Shown: piece after piece, positions 1 to 5,017 of the stretch | How the letters are laid out: each line of letters starts with the position of its first letter | Numbering within the stretch: the stretch's first letter is position 1 | NCBI GenBank assembly: GCA_002770955.1 | Contig: PCUH01000313.1 | Span: 1 to 7,987 of the forward strand | DNA length: 7,987 bases | Origin: Flavobacteriales bacterium CG18_big_fil_WC_8_21_14_2_50_32_9 | Lineage (GTDB): Bacteria; Bacteroidota; Bacteroidia; Flavobacteriales_E; Vicingaceae | Direction: 5' to 3' | Notes under the pieces: generated by a model | Databases searched by the model: none | The model's input: the letters and a program-made list of their open reading frames with translations, nothing else | Told to the model about the DNA's origin: nothing | Made by a program: the position numbers and the translations under genes

Positions 1-20
1 AGTAATTAGTAGTGAAGGAA

Positions 21-34
21 TCTCTAATCTCCAA
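21..34. repeat. Two heptamer units, outer part of a degenerate 7-base repeat
   Basis: Two adjacent 7-base units, TCTCTAA and TCTCCAA, are visible. The second is identical to the unit at 120-126, where the same 7-base periodicity resumes and continues to the porX stop codon. The intervening 85 bp is made of two hairpins, so this looks like the outer piece of one interrupted repeat block. Its function is unknown. Confidence 0.4.
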
Positions 35-37
35 TGC

Positions 38-73
38 CGTAAAAACATTCGCTTTAGGCGAATTATTTTTACG
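38..73 (-). terminator. Imperfect hairpin with T tract, candidate porX terminator
   Basis: An outer stem CGTAAAAA (38-45) pairs with TTTTTACG (66-73), and an inner stem ATTCGC (47-52) pairs with GCGAAT (58-63) around a 5-base loop. Read on the minus strand, the direction of porX transcription, the inner GC-containing stem is followed by G and five T, which fits an intrinsic terminator about 110 bases past the porX stop. The structure is nearly symmetric, so it could also act on the other strand. Confidence 0.4.
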
Positions 74-76
74 AGC

Positions 77-120
77 ATCCTCGAAAAATTAGTTTTTTAC
101 AAAAAAACATTTTTCGGGAT
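77..120. repeat. Long AT-rich imperfect inverted repeat downstream of porX
   Basis: ATCC (77-80) pairs with GGAT (117-120). After a single bulged T, CGAAAAA (82-88) pairs with TTTTTCG (110-116), and inside that GTTTTTT (92-98) pairs with AAAAAAC (102-108). There is no T tract after it in the porX direction, so it is less terminator-like than the hairpin at 38-73. Together the two hairpins fill almost all of the sequence that interrupts the heptamer repeats. Confidence 0.45.
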
Positions 121-175
121 CTCCAATCTCAAACCCCTAATTCCTAACTACTAACACCTAATCCCTAACACCTAT
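120..175. repeat. Degenerate 7-base tandem repeat running into the porX stop codon
   Basis: Eight consecutive 7-base units share a C/T-rich start and an AA end: TCTCCAA, TCTCAAA, CCCCTAA, TTCCTAA, CTACTAA, CACCTAA, TCCCTAA and CACCTAT. The phase holds without slippage for 56 bases. The last unit contains the porX stop codon (CTA at 172-174, TAG on the minus strand). The pattern is seen directly; whether it is a dispersed genomic repeat or has a role in 3'-end formation cannot be told from the window. Confidence 0.6.
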
Positions 176-1728
176 TTCTTTGCACTCAAACTAATAACAG
201 GAATCAGCATTTCATCTAATGAAATTCCGCCATGCTGAAAGGTATCTTTATAGTAATTTACATAATGGTTGTAATTGTTGGGATATGCAAAAAAACTTTC
301 GTCTTTAGCAAAAACAAAAGATTGGCTTACATTTACCTTTGGTAAATGAATATCGTTAGGATTTTTAATAGCAAAGACCTCTTTTTCTTGATAAACTAAA
401 CTTTTCCCTTGTTTGTAACGCAAATTGGTATTCGTATCTTTATCGCCAACAATTTTTGAAGGTTCTTTAACTCGCACAGAACCGTGATCGGTTGTGATGA
501 TTACCCGACCACCACGAGCAGCAATTTCTTTCAGAATACTTAACAATGTAGAATGTTCAAACCATGATTTAACTACCGAACGATAAGCCGATTCATCGGC
601 AGCAATTTCTTTAATAATTTCAATATCTGTACGTGCGTGCGAAAGCATATCTACAAAATTATAGACAATAATATTTAGTTGATTATTAAACATAGAAGGA
701 ACTTCTCGCAGCACTTTTTGTCCATAACTCACATTTAACACTTTGTTGTAAGTAATTTTCGATGAAAACCCATTTCGTTCCAATTGTTGTTCAATAAAGA
801 ATCTTTCATGCAAATTTCGTCCACCTTCTTCCTCATCATTTACCCATTTATCAGGATACCTGCGTTCAATTTCACTAGGCATCATTCCAGCAAACATAGC
901 ATTTCTCGAGTATTGAGTTGTGGTAGGTAAAATGCTATAAAACACATCTTCTTTATCTATCCAAAAATCTTCAAAAAGGATGGGGCGTAATGTTTTCCAT
1001 TGGTCGTAACGTAAATTGTCAATCACAACAAAAAATAGCGGACTACTATCTTTTTTCATTTCAGGAAAAACATATTTATTCATTAAATTGTGCGACATCA
1101 CAGGTGAGTTTTCGGGATGCGACAACCAATCAATATAGTTTTGTTCAATAAATTTCCCAAATTGTTTGGTGGCTTCTGTTTTTTGCATCAGAAAAACTTC
1201 TTCCATGCCGCTATCTTTCGATTTTTCAAGTTCCAATTCCCAGTAAACCAATTTTTTAAATAATTCTACCCATTCGTCTTTATCTAAATTATCGTTTAAT
1301 TGCATTCCAATTTCACGAAACTCTTTTTGATAATTTGAAGTAGATTTTTCGTTTACCAACTTATTGGTATTCAAGTTCTTTTTTATAGAAAGAAGTATTT
1401 GATTAGGATTTACAGGCTTTATCAAATAATCCGAAATTTTTGAACCTATGGCATCTTCCATAATGTATTCTTCTTCGCTTTTTGTAATCATTATTACGGG
1501 CAAAGCAGGAAATTTTAGCTTTAATCGTTCAAGTGTTTCTAGTCCAGACAAACCAGGCATATTTTCATCTAAAAAAACAATATCAACTCGTTTTTCATCT
1601 AATATATCTAACGCATCATCGCCACTTTGTGTTGATAATACTTCATAACCTTTGTCTTCTAAAAATAGAATATGCGGTTTTAATAAATCAATTTCATCAT
1701 CGGCCCAAAGTATTTTTATTTTTTCCAT
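172..1728 (-). CDS. porX: PorX, T9SS response regulator with PglZ phosphodiesterase domain
   Basis: This 518-residue protein matches PorX, the cytoplasmic response regulator that works with the sensor kinase PorY to control type IX secretion in Bacteroidota. An N-terminal receiver domain (about 4-120) has the acidic pocket D10-D11, phosphoacceptor D54 in FLDENMPG, T82 and K104. A helical linker (about 125-225) leads to an alkaline-phosphatase-fold PglZ domain. Its expected metal and catalytic residues are all present: D237 in VVIDNLRYDQ, threonines 269-271 in PTTTQYSR, D360 and H364 in NFVDMLSHAR, D414-H415 in TTDHGS, and H499 in FQHGG. PorX of Porphyromonas gingivalis is a zinc-dependent oligonucleotide phosphodiesterase, so activity is expected here. 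There is no DNA-binding output domain. The ATG at 1728 gives the usual family N terminus. No convincing promoter box was seen upstream; two AACTTTT heptamers lie just before the start. Confidence 0.95.
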   Translation of the reverse strand: MEKIKILWADDEIDLLKPHILFLEDKGYEVLSTQSGDDALDILDEKRVDIVFLDENMPGLSGLETLERLKLKFPALPVIMITKSEEEYIMEDAIGSKISDYLIKPVNPNQILLSIKKNLNTNKLVNEKSTSNYQKEFREIGMQLNDNLDKDEWVELFKKLVYWELELEKSKDSGMEEVFLMQKTEATKQFGKFIEQNYIDWLSHPENSPVMSHNLMNKYVFPEMKKDSSPLFFVVIDNLRYDQWKTLRPILFEDFWIDKEDVFYSILPTTTQYSRNAMFAGMMPSEIERRYPDKWVNDEEEGGRNLHERFFIEQQLERNGFSSKITYNKVLNVSYGQKVLREVPSMFNNQLNIIVYNFVDMLSHARTDIEIIKEIAADESAYRSVVKSWFEHSTLLSILKEIAARGGRVIITTDHGSVRVKEPSKIVGDKDTNTNLRYKQGKSLVYQEKEVFAIKNPNDIHLPKVNVSQSFVFAKDESFFAYPNNYNHYVNYYKDTFQHGGISLDEMLIPVISLSAKK

Positions 1729-1733
1729 TTTCT

Positions 1734-1747
1734 AAAAGTTAAAAGTT
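1734..1747. repeat. Two exact heptamers just upstream of porX
   Basis: AAAAGTT occurs twice in tandem (AACTTTT twice on the porX strand), ending about 6 bases before the porX start codon. It is short and AT-rich and could be chance. It is recorded because a separate 7-base repeat flanks the other end of porX. Confidence 0.3.
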
Positions 1748-1828
1748 TGTAAAGTCAGTTTTTTTCATCTCCCCAAAAGGAGGAGGGTTTTCAACCATAA
1801 CCGTCAGGTTAAGGTTTTAATATGTTTC

Positions 1829-1846
1829 GTCCGTCAGCTGACGGAC
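1829..1846 (+). repeat. Perfect 18-bp palindrome followed by a T-rich run
   Basis: GTCCGTCAG is directly followed by its inverse complement CTGACGGAC. The next bases, TTCTTTTTTG, would make this a good intrinsic terminator for plus-strand transcription, yet no plus-strand gene lies upstream of it in the window. It may stop leakage towards the HD gene, end a small transcript, or be part of the repeat element. Confidence 0.6.
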
Positions 1847-1867
1847 TTCTTTTTTGTTATCATTTCT

Positions 1868-1893
1868 TAGCAACGGACTAAAGTCCGTTGTTA
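1868..1893. repeat. Inverted repeat with GGACT/AGTCC core
   Basis: CAACGGACT (1871-1879) pairs with AGTCCGTTG (1882-1890) across two bases. The stem extends to 1868 and 1893 if one G-T wobble is allowed. The core GGACT..AGTCC recurs in the hairpin at 1967-1984. Confidence 0.55.
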
Positions 1894-1903
1894 CAATAAT
1901 ATC

Positions 1904-1916
1904 GTTCCTCTGGAAC
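1904..1916. repeat. Short hairpin GTTCC-TCT-GGAAC
   Basis: A 5-bp stem with a 3-base loop. It shares this geometry with the hairpins at 2012-2024 and 2073-2085, and nearly with 1939-1953, which has a 6-bp stem. Confidence 0.4.
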
Positions 1917-1938
1917 TGTCTTATTGAAGATACTACAA

Positions 1939-1953
1939 AGAACCATAGGTTCT
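1939..1953. repeat. Short hairpin AGAACC-ATA-GGTTCT
   Basis: A 6-bp stem with a 3-base loop. The centre CCATAGG resembles CCGTAGG in the hairpin at 2012-2024. Confidence 0.45.
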
Positions 1954-1956
1954 ATT

Positions 1957-1995
1957 GTTTTATAAGGTTGGACTTCAGTCCAACTATTATAAAAC
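1957..1995. repeat. Long two-part hairpin in the porX-HD interval
   Basis: Outer arms GTTTTATAA (1957-1965) and TTATAAAAC (1987-1995) enclose inner arms GTTGGACT (1967-1974) and AGTCCAAC (1977-1984). Only a small asymmetric bulge separates the stems, giving 17 paired positions. This is the strongest fold in the interval and repeats the GGACT/AGTCC core of 1868-1893. Confidence 0.6.
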
Positions 1996-2011
1996 CTCAG
2001 CCGTAATGTAA

Positions 2012-2024
2012 GAGCCGTAGGCTC
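2012..2024. repeat. Short hairpin GAGCC-GTA-GGCTC
   Basis: A 5-bp GC-rich stem with a 3-base loop, one of the set of trinucleotide-loop inverted repeats in this interval. Confidence 0.45.
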
Positions 2025-2072
2025 GATTCATATTAAATCTAAAATCGTTTATCCTAAACCTGACGACTATGT

Positions 2073-2085
2073 GGGTTTTCAACCC
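2073..2085. repeat. Hairpin GGGTT-TTC-AACCC, second copy of the flank motif
   Basis: A perfect 5-bp stem with a 3-base loop. The first 12 bases repeat 1785-1796 exactly in direct orientation; because the motif is nearly palindromic it also fits the inverted-flank reading of the larger element. Confidence 0.5.
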
Positions 2086-2122
2086 TCAATGCCAAGATAG
2101 TTACCACATTTTTTTCTCGCAA

Positions 2123-2140
2123 TCTCGATAGCTATCAAGA
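2123..2140. repeat. Palindrome around GATAGCTATC
   Basis: The core GATAGCTATC (2127-2136) is a perfect palindrome, and flanking TCT/AGA extends it to 18 bases with one C-A mismatch. It lies outside the inverted-flank element, so it is a separate repeat. Confidence 0.5.
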
Positions 2141-2193
2141 ACTAAGACGCAAAGTTTTTAATTAACTTCGTTGAGCTCGCAAGCTCGGTTCTT
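2137..2193. repeat. Nested inverted repeats near the HD gene
   Basis: AAGAAC (2137-2142) is the inverse complement of GTTCTT (2188-2193). Between them lie AAGTT/AACTT (2152-2156 with 2164-2168) and GAGCT-CGCA-AGCTC (2173-2186). The three together could fold as a branched structure. The outer pair overlaps the palindrome at 2123-2140, so the two folds compete. Confidence 0.4.
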
Positions 2194-2212
2194 ACTTTCT
2201 TTTAGCCACGAA

Positions 2213-2276
2213 TTTTCAAATTAATACATTTTCACATTTATACGTTTTCAAAAATAGTACTTTTGGAGCGTTCTAT
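2213..2276. repeat. Four-unit 16-base periodic repeat ending at a promoter-like box
   Basis: TTTTCA begins at 2213, 2229 and 2245, and TTTTGG at 2261, all exactly 16 bases apart. Units one and two are the most alike (TTTTCAAATTAATACA and TTTTCACATTTATACG); units three and four have drifted. The junction of units three and four forms the probable promoter box of the HD gene. Confidence 0.5.
2258..2265 (+). promoter_or_regulatory. Bacteroidota -7 box TACTTTTG for the HD gene
   Basis: TACTTTTG fits the TAnnTTTG -7 consensus of Bacteroidota primary sigma factors exactly. It would place the transcription start near 2272 and a leader of about 54 bases before the GTG start. No good TTTG-type -33 box is seen at the usual distance, so this rests on one box. 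Confidence 0.45.
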
Positions 2277-2325
2277 TAGAGAATGATATTTTAATTAATG
2301 ATTATTAACAGTTATACAAAAAAGC

Positions 2326-3549
2326 GTGATTAATAAAAGAAAGATATTTAACGACCCAATTTACGGTTTTATTACGATTCCTTACGAAATAATTTTCGAT
2401 TTAATAGAACATCCTTATTTCCAACGATTAAGAAGAATTAAACAATTAGGTTTAACACATTTGGTTTATCCAGGTGCATTGCACACGCGTTTTCATCATG
2501 CAATGGGAACCATGTATCTAATGACTCGTGCCATTGAAGTTATTAGAGCAAAAGGGCAAATTATTTCAGATGAGGAAGCTCAAGGCGTGTTAATAGCTAT
2601 TTTGTTGCACGATATTGGGCATGGTCCATTTTCGCATGCACTAGAACATAGTATTGTTGATGGAATTTCGCACGAAGAACTATCTACGTTGTTTATGGAT
2701 GAATTAAATGCTGAATTTAAAGGTAAATTAGATGTAGCATTACAAATTTTCAGAAATGAATATCCCAAAAGATTTTTACATCAATTAGTTTCTAGTCAGT
2801 TAGATATGGATAGATTAGACTACTTGCGTAGAGATAGTTTTTTCACAGGTGTTTCGGAAGGCGTTATCAGTACTGAGCGAATTATAGCCATGCTTACTGT
2901 GAAAAACGATGAATTGGCTATTGAGGAAAAAGGAATTTATTCGATAGAAAAATTTATTGTAGCCCGAAGGTTAATGTATTGGCAAGTTTATTTACACAAA
3001 ACCGTGTTATCTGCCGAAAATTTATTGGTAAACATTTTGAAAAGAGCAAAAGAACTGGCGAATCAAAATGAGGATTTGTTTTGCACCCCTTCTTTAAAAG
3101 AATTTTTATACCATCACCATGATTTGACTTCGTTTAAGAAAAATAAAAATTTATTGAAACAATTTGCTGATTTAGATGATACTGATATTATGGCATCTGT
3201 AAAAGTTTGGCAAAATCACGATGATAAAATATTAGCTAAATTGTGCCAAATGATGGTGAACAGAAGGTTATATAAAGTGGAAATTCAACAGAAAAAATTT
3301 GAAAATGCTATTATTGCTGATGTGAAACAGAAGTTCGGTAAGAAAATGAAATTAAACGAACAAGAAATTGGTTATTTTGTTTTTCAAAATTATATTGAGA
3401 ATAATGCCTACAACCCGAAAAAGGATAAAATAAATATTTTGTTGAAAAACAACACTTTTTTAGATATTTCAGAAGCCGCAGATACACTCAACATATCTTC
3501 GTTATCAAGACCAGTTAAAAAATGGTTTTTGTGTTATCCAAAAGGGTAG
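2326..3549 (+). CDS. HD-domain phosphohydrolase (dGTPase/SAMHD1-like family)
   Basis: This 407-residue soluble protein has the metal-binding HD signature in order: H58 in TRFHHAMG, H95-D96 in LLHDIGHGPFSH, and D160 in SQLDMDRLDYL, followed by the family-typical RRDSFFTG. This places it with the dNTP triphosphohydrolase-like HD proteins; the substrate cannot be read from sequence. The start is GTG at 2326: an in-frame TGA at 2299-2301 closes the frame upstream and no ATG lies between, and the resulting MINKRKIFNDPIYGFI is a good family N terminus. The gene is divergent from porX and shares the repeat-rich interval with it. From general knowledge, a gene of this kind beside porX is frequent in Bacteroidota. 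The stop lies 4 bp from that of the convergent membrane protein gene. Confidence 0.9.
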   Translation: MINKRKIFNDPIYGFITIPYEIIFDLIEHPYFQRLRRIKQLGLTHLVYPGALHTRFHHAMGTMYLMTRAIEVIRAKGQIISDEEAQGVLIAILLHDIGHGPFSHALEHSIVDGISHEELSTLFMDELNAEFKGKLDVALQIFRNEYPKRFLHQLVSSQLDMDRLDYLRRDSFFTGVSEGVISTERIIAMLTVKNDELAIEEKGIYSIEKFIVARRLMYWQVYLHKTVLSAENLLVNILKRAKELANQNEDLFCTPSLKEFLYHHHDLTSFKKNKNLLKQFADLDDTDIMASVKVWQNHDDKILAKLCQMMVNRRLYKVEIQQKKFENAIIADVKQKFGKKMKLNEQEIGYFVFQNYIENNAYNPKKDKINILLKNNTFLDISEAADTLNISSLSRPVKKWFLCYPKG

Positions 3550-3553
3550 CTTT

Positions 3554-4930
3554 TTATTGGTTTCTATTTCCTTTTTTTGCGGCTTCATAATCTGGAGGAT
3601 TTAAGTAAGGAGCTACTTCATCTCTTGAAATTTGTTTTTGAAGTTTAAAAGCAATTTTAAAATAAGCCTCTTTTGTCATGGAATCATGATGGAGTATTCC
3701 TTCGTGAGCTTGTCTTGTTTGGAAAAGATTAAATCCTGCTAACAGAAATAGTAGCATAAAAAAGCTTGTTTTTACAATTTTATGTTTTGTTGATATAAAA
3801 TCAATAAAATAAGCTAATCCGATGGCTAATATTGGGTATAAATCTATCATAGGTCTTTGCCCAAAACTACCACCAAACCACCAACACCACCAACTTGAAT
3901 TGATGTAAATATAACTTCCAACCGTAATTAATATAGCAAGTGAAAGTTTGTTTTTGATTGTCATTATTAGTCCAACAATAGAAAACACCATTAAAGGCGT
4001 GTAAATCAACCAACCTTTTCTAAAACTAAATAAGCTGTTAAATAGTTGAGGGTCGTTAAAATAAAATCCTTCATCGGTATATGAGTAAAACAAGAAAGAG
4101 CCTGATGCTATTTTCCAATAGTAGAATTGAGGAAGCCATACAATTAGTGCCATTAAAAGTAGTATGAACAAAAATTTGAAATTAGAGCTGTAAAAAGAAA
4201 TACGATTTTTTAAATCAACTATTGAAGATATATTTACCAAAGAAGCAAATAGTGCAAATACAAGCATTGATGGTCTGATTAAAACAACCAAACCACTAAG
4301 AAAGCCAATAAAAATGGAGTTAATTAGTGTTGGTTTTTCATAAAATTTCAAAATCAAAAAGGTAAGAATAGCAACTAAACAAAAAAGATAGGTGTGAGGC
4401 ATTCCAATAGCAATTACGGTATAATAGAATAAATTTGTTCCTAAACCAATTAAAATAAGCGTTATTGCTGTAACATTAGTTGAAAAAAAAAGACGAAGTG
4501 TTTTTCTAAGAAAGATTAATCCAATAAGAAAATAAAACAAACTACTCATACAAATAGCAAATTTGTAGGGAGTTGAAAATCCATCAGCAATAGCATCAGT
4601 AGAAGTTGCAAATAGATGTGCAACAAAAAAGAAAGGAGCATAAATAAGTGCCATTCCCATGGAAGTTTTAAATACTTTTTTTCCTTCAGGAGTTGTATGA
4701 TACCAAAAAGTGGGTGAGTAGGTGGTTATTTTATTAGTTGGATTGGTTAAGGTAACATCACCATAAATAAATGTTGCGGGTAAATAACCATAATAATCAA
4801 CAACATCAGAAACAATTACTCTGTTTTCTTTTTTCCAATGTTTTAGGTTAAAAACAGTGTAAACACTTATGAAAAACAGTATTAAAACAATCCATTTATC
4901 AAAGCTTATGTTGGTAAAAATGTTTTTCAT
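3554..4930 (-). CDS. Polytopic membrane protein, probable GT-C fold glycosyltransferase
   Basis: About eleven hydrophobic segments are visible in the 458-residue form (roughly 13-29, 92-108, 124-141, 152-170, 174-195, 203-232, 251-271, 307-325, 329-345, 361-379, 387-403). A large loop after the first segment holds the DVVDYYGYLPA motif (D42, D45), as in GT-C (dolichyl-phosphate-mannose transferase-like) glycosyltransferases, where acidic residues of this loop are catalytic. A Trp-rich WWCWWFGGSFGQR lies near the C terminus, followed by a polar tail of about 50 residues. The likely role is sugar transfer from a lipid carrier at the cytoplasmic membrane; donor and acceptor are unknown. An ATG at 4978 would add 16 residues, but that extension is encoded within the terminator palindrome, so the ATG at 4930 is preferred. 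The gene runs convergent with the HD gene and follows lpdA on the same strand, behind a terminator. Confidence 0.75.
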   Translation of the reverse strand: MKNIFTNISFDKWIVLILFFISVYTVFNLKHWKKENRVIVSDVVDYYGYLPATFIYGDVTLTNPTNKITTYSPTFWYHTTPEGKKVFKTSMGMALIYAPFFFVAHLFATSTDAIADGFSTPYKFAICMSSLFYFLIGLIFLRKTLRLFFSTNVTAITLILIGLGTNLFYYTVIAIGMPHTYLFCLVAILTFLILKFYEKPTLINSIFIGFLSGLVVLIRPSMLVFALFASLVNISSIVDLKNRISFYSSNFKFLFILLLMALIVWLPQFYYWKIASGSFLFYSYTDEGFYFNDPQLFNSLFSFRKGWLIYTPLMVFSIVGLIMTIKNKLSLAILITVGSYIYINSSWWCWWFGGSFGQRPMIDLYPILAIGLAYFIDFISTKHKIVKTSFFMLLFLLAGFNLFQTRQAHEGILHHDSMTKEAYFKIAFKLQKQISRDEVAPYLNPPDYEAAKKGNRNQ

Positions 4931-4948
4931 TTGGTTTTTAATAATTGA

Positions 4949-4956
4949 TAAATGTA
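4949..4956 (-). promoter_or_regulatory. Possible -7 box for the membrane protein gene
   Basis: On the minus strand TACATTTA matches TAnnTTTG at all but the last base. It would start transcription about 12 bases before the ATG at 4930. A TTG (plus positions 4973-4975) lies 16 bases upstream, inside the terminator stem. A promoter is needed here because the terminator separates this gene from lpdA, but the match is weak. Confidence 0.3.
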
Positions 4957-4996
4957 AAAAAAAAATCTGCTCCAACATGTTGGAGCAGATTTTTTT
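4956..4996 (-). terminator. Perfect-palindrome intrinsic terminator of lpdA, two-sided
   Basis: TCTGCTCCAACA (4966-4977) is directly followed by its inverse complement (4978-4989), flanked by ten A on the left and seven T on the right. On the minus strand this gives a GC-containing stem followed by a run of ten T, 22 bases past the lpdA stop: a classical rho-independent terminator. The T run on the other side makes it usable on the plus strand too, although no plus-strand gene ends here. Confidence 0.88.
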
Positions 4997-5017
4997 ATTA
5001 AGCTATAGCTAAATTTT

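Larger units (their letters stand above)
1785..2085. repeat. Hairpin-rich intergenic element with inverted flanking motifs
   Basis: The left flank carries GGGTTTTCAACC (1785-1796) and CGTCAGGTTAAGG (1802-1814). The right flank carries CCTAAACCTGACG (2053-2065), which is the inverse complement of the latter at 12 of 13 positions, and then GGGTTTTCAACCC (2073-2085). The two composite ends are therefore in inverted arrangement, like terminal inverted repeats, around about 240 bp holding six hairpins. No open reading frame of note lies inside. It resembles a MITE or a composite REP-like element with no transposase of its own; this is inference, since no second copy is in the window. Confidence 0.5.

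Noticed and set aside
1448..1742. Plus-strand open frames at 1448-1648 and 1533-1742
   Set aside because: They lie antisense to the highly conserved receiver domain of porX, have low-complexity Ser/Leu/Phe-rich translations and match no family I know.
1822..1881. Small 19-codon plus-strand frame starting MFRPSADG
   Set aside because: It is made of the 18-bp palindrome and part of the next hairpin, with no recognisable start context; it is more likely a by-product of the repeats.
1785..2193. CRISPR array or tRNA cluster
   Set aside because: The inverted repeats differ from each other in sequence and spacing, there are no equal-length spacers, and none forms a cloverleaf or ends like a tRNA.
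2580..2768. Minus-strand open frame of 62 codons
   Set aside because: It is antisense to the HD catalytic motif region, whose coding signal on the plus strand is unambiguous.
5001..5010. Palindrome AGCTATAGCT between lpdA and its terminator
   Set aside because: Ten bases is within chance expectation in this AT-rich sequence and nothing around it suggests an operator.
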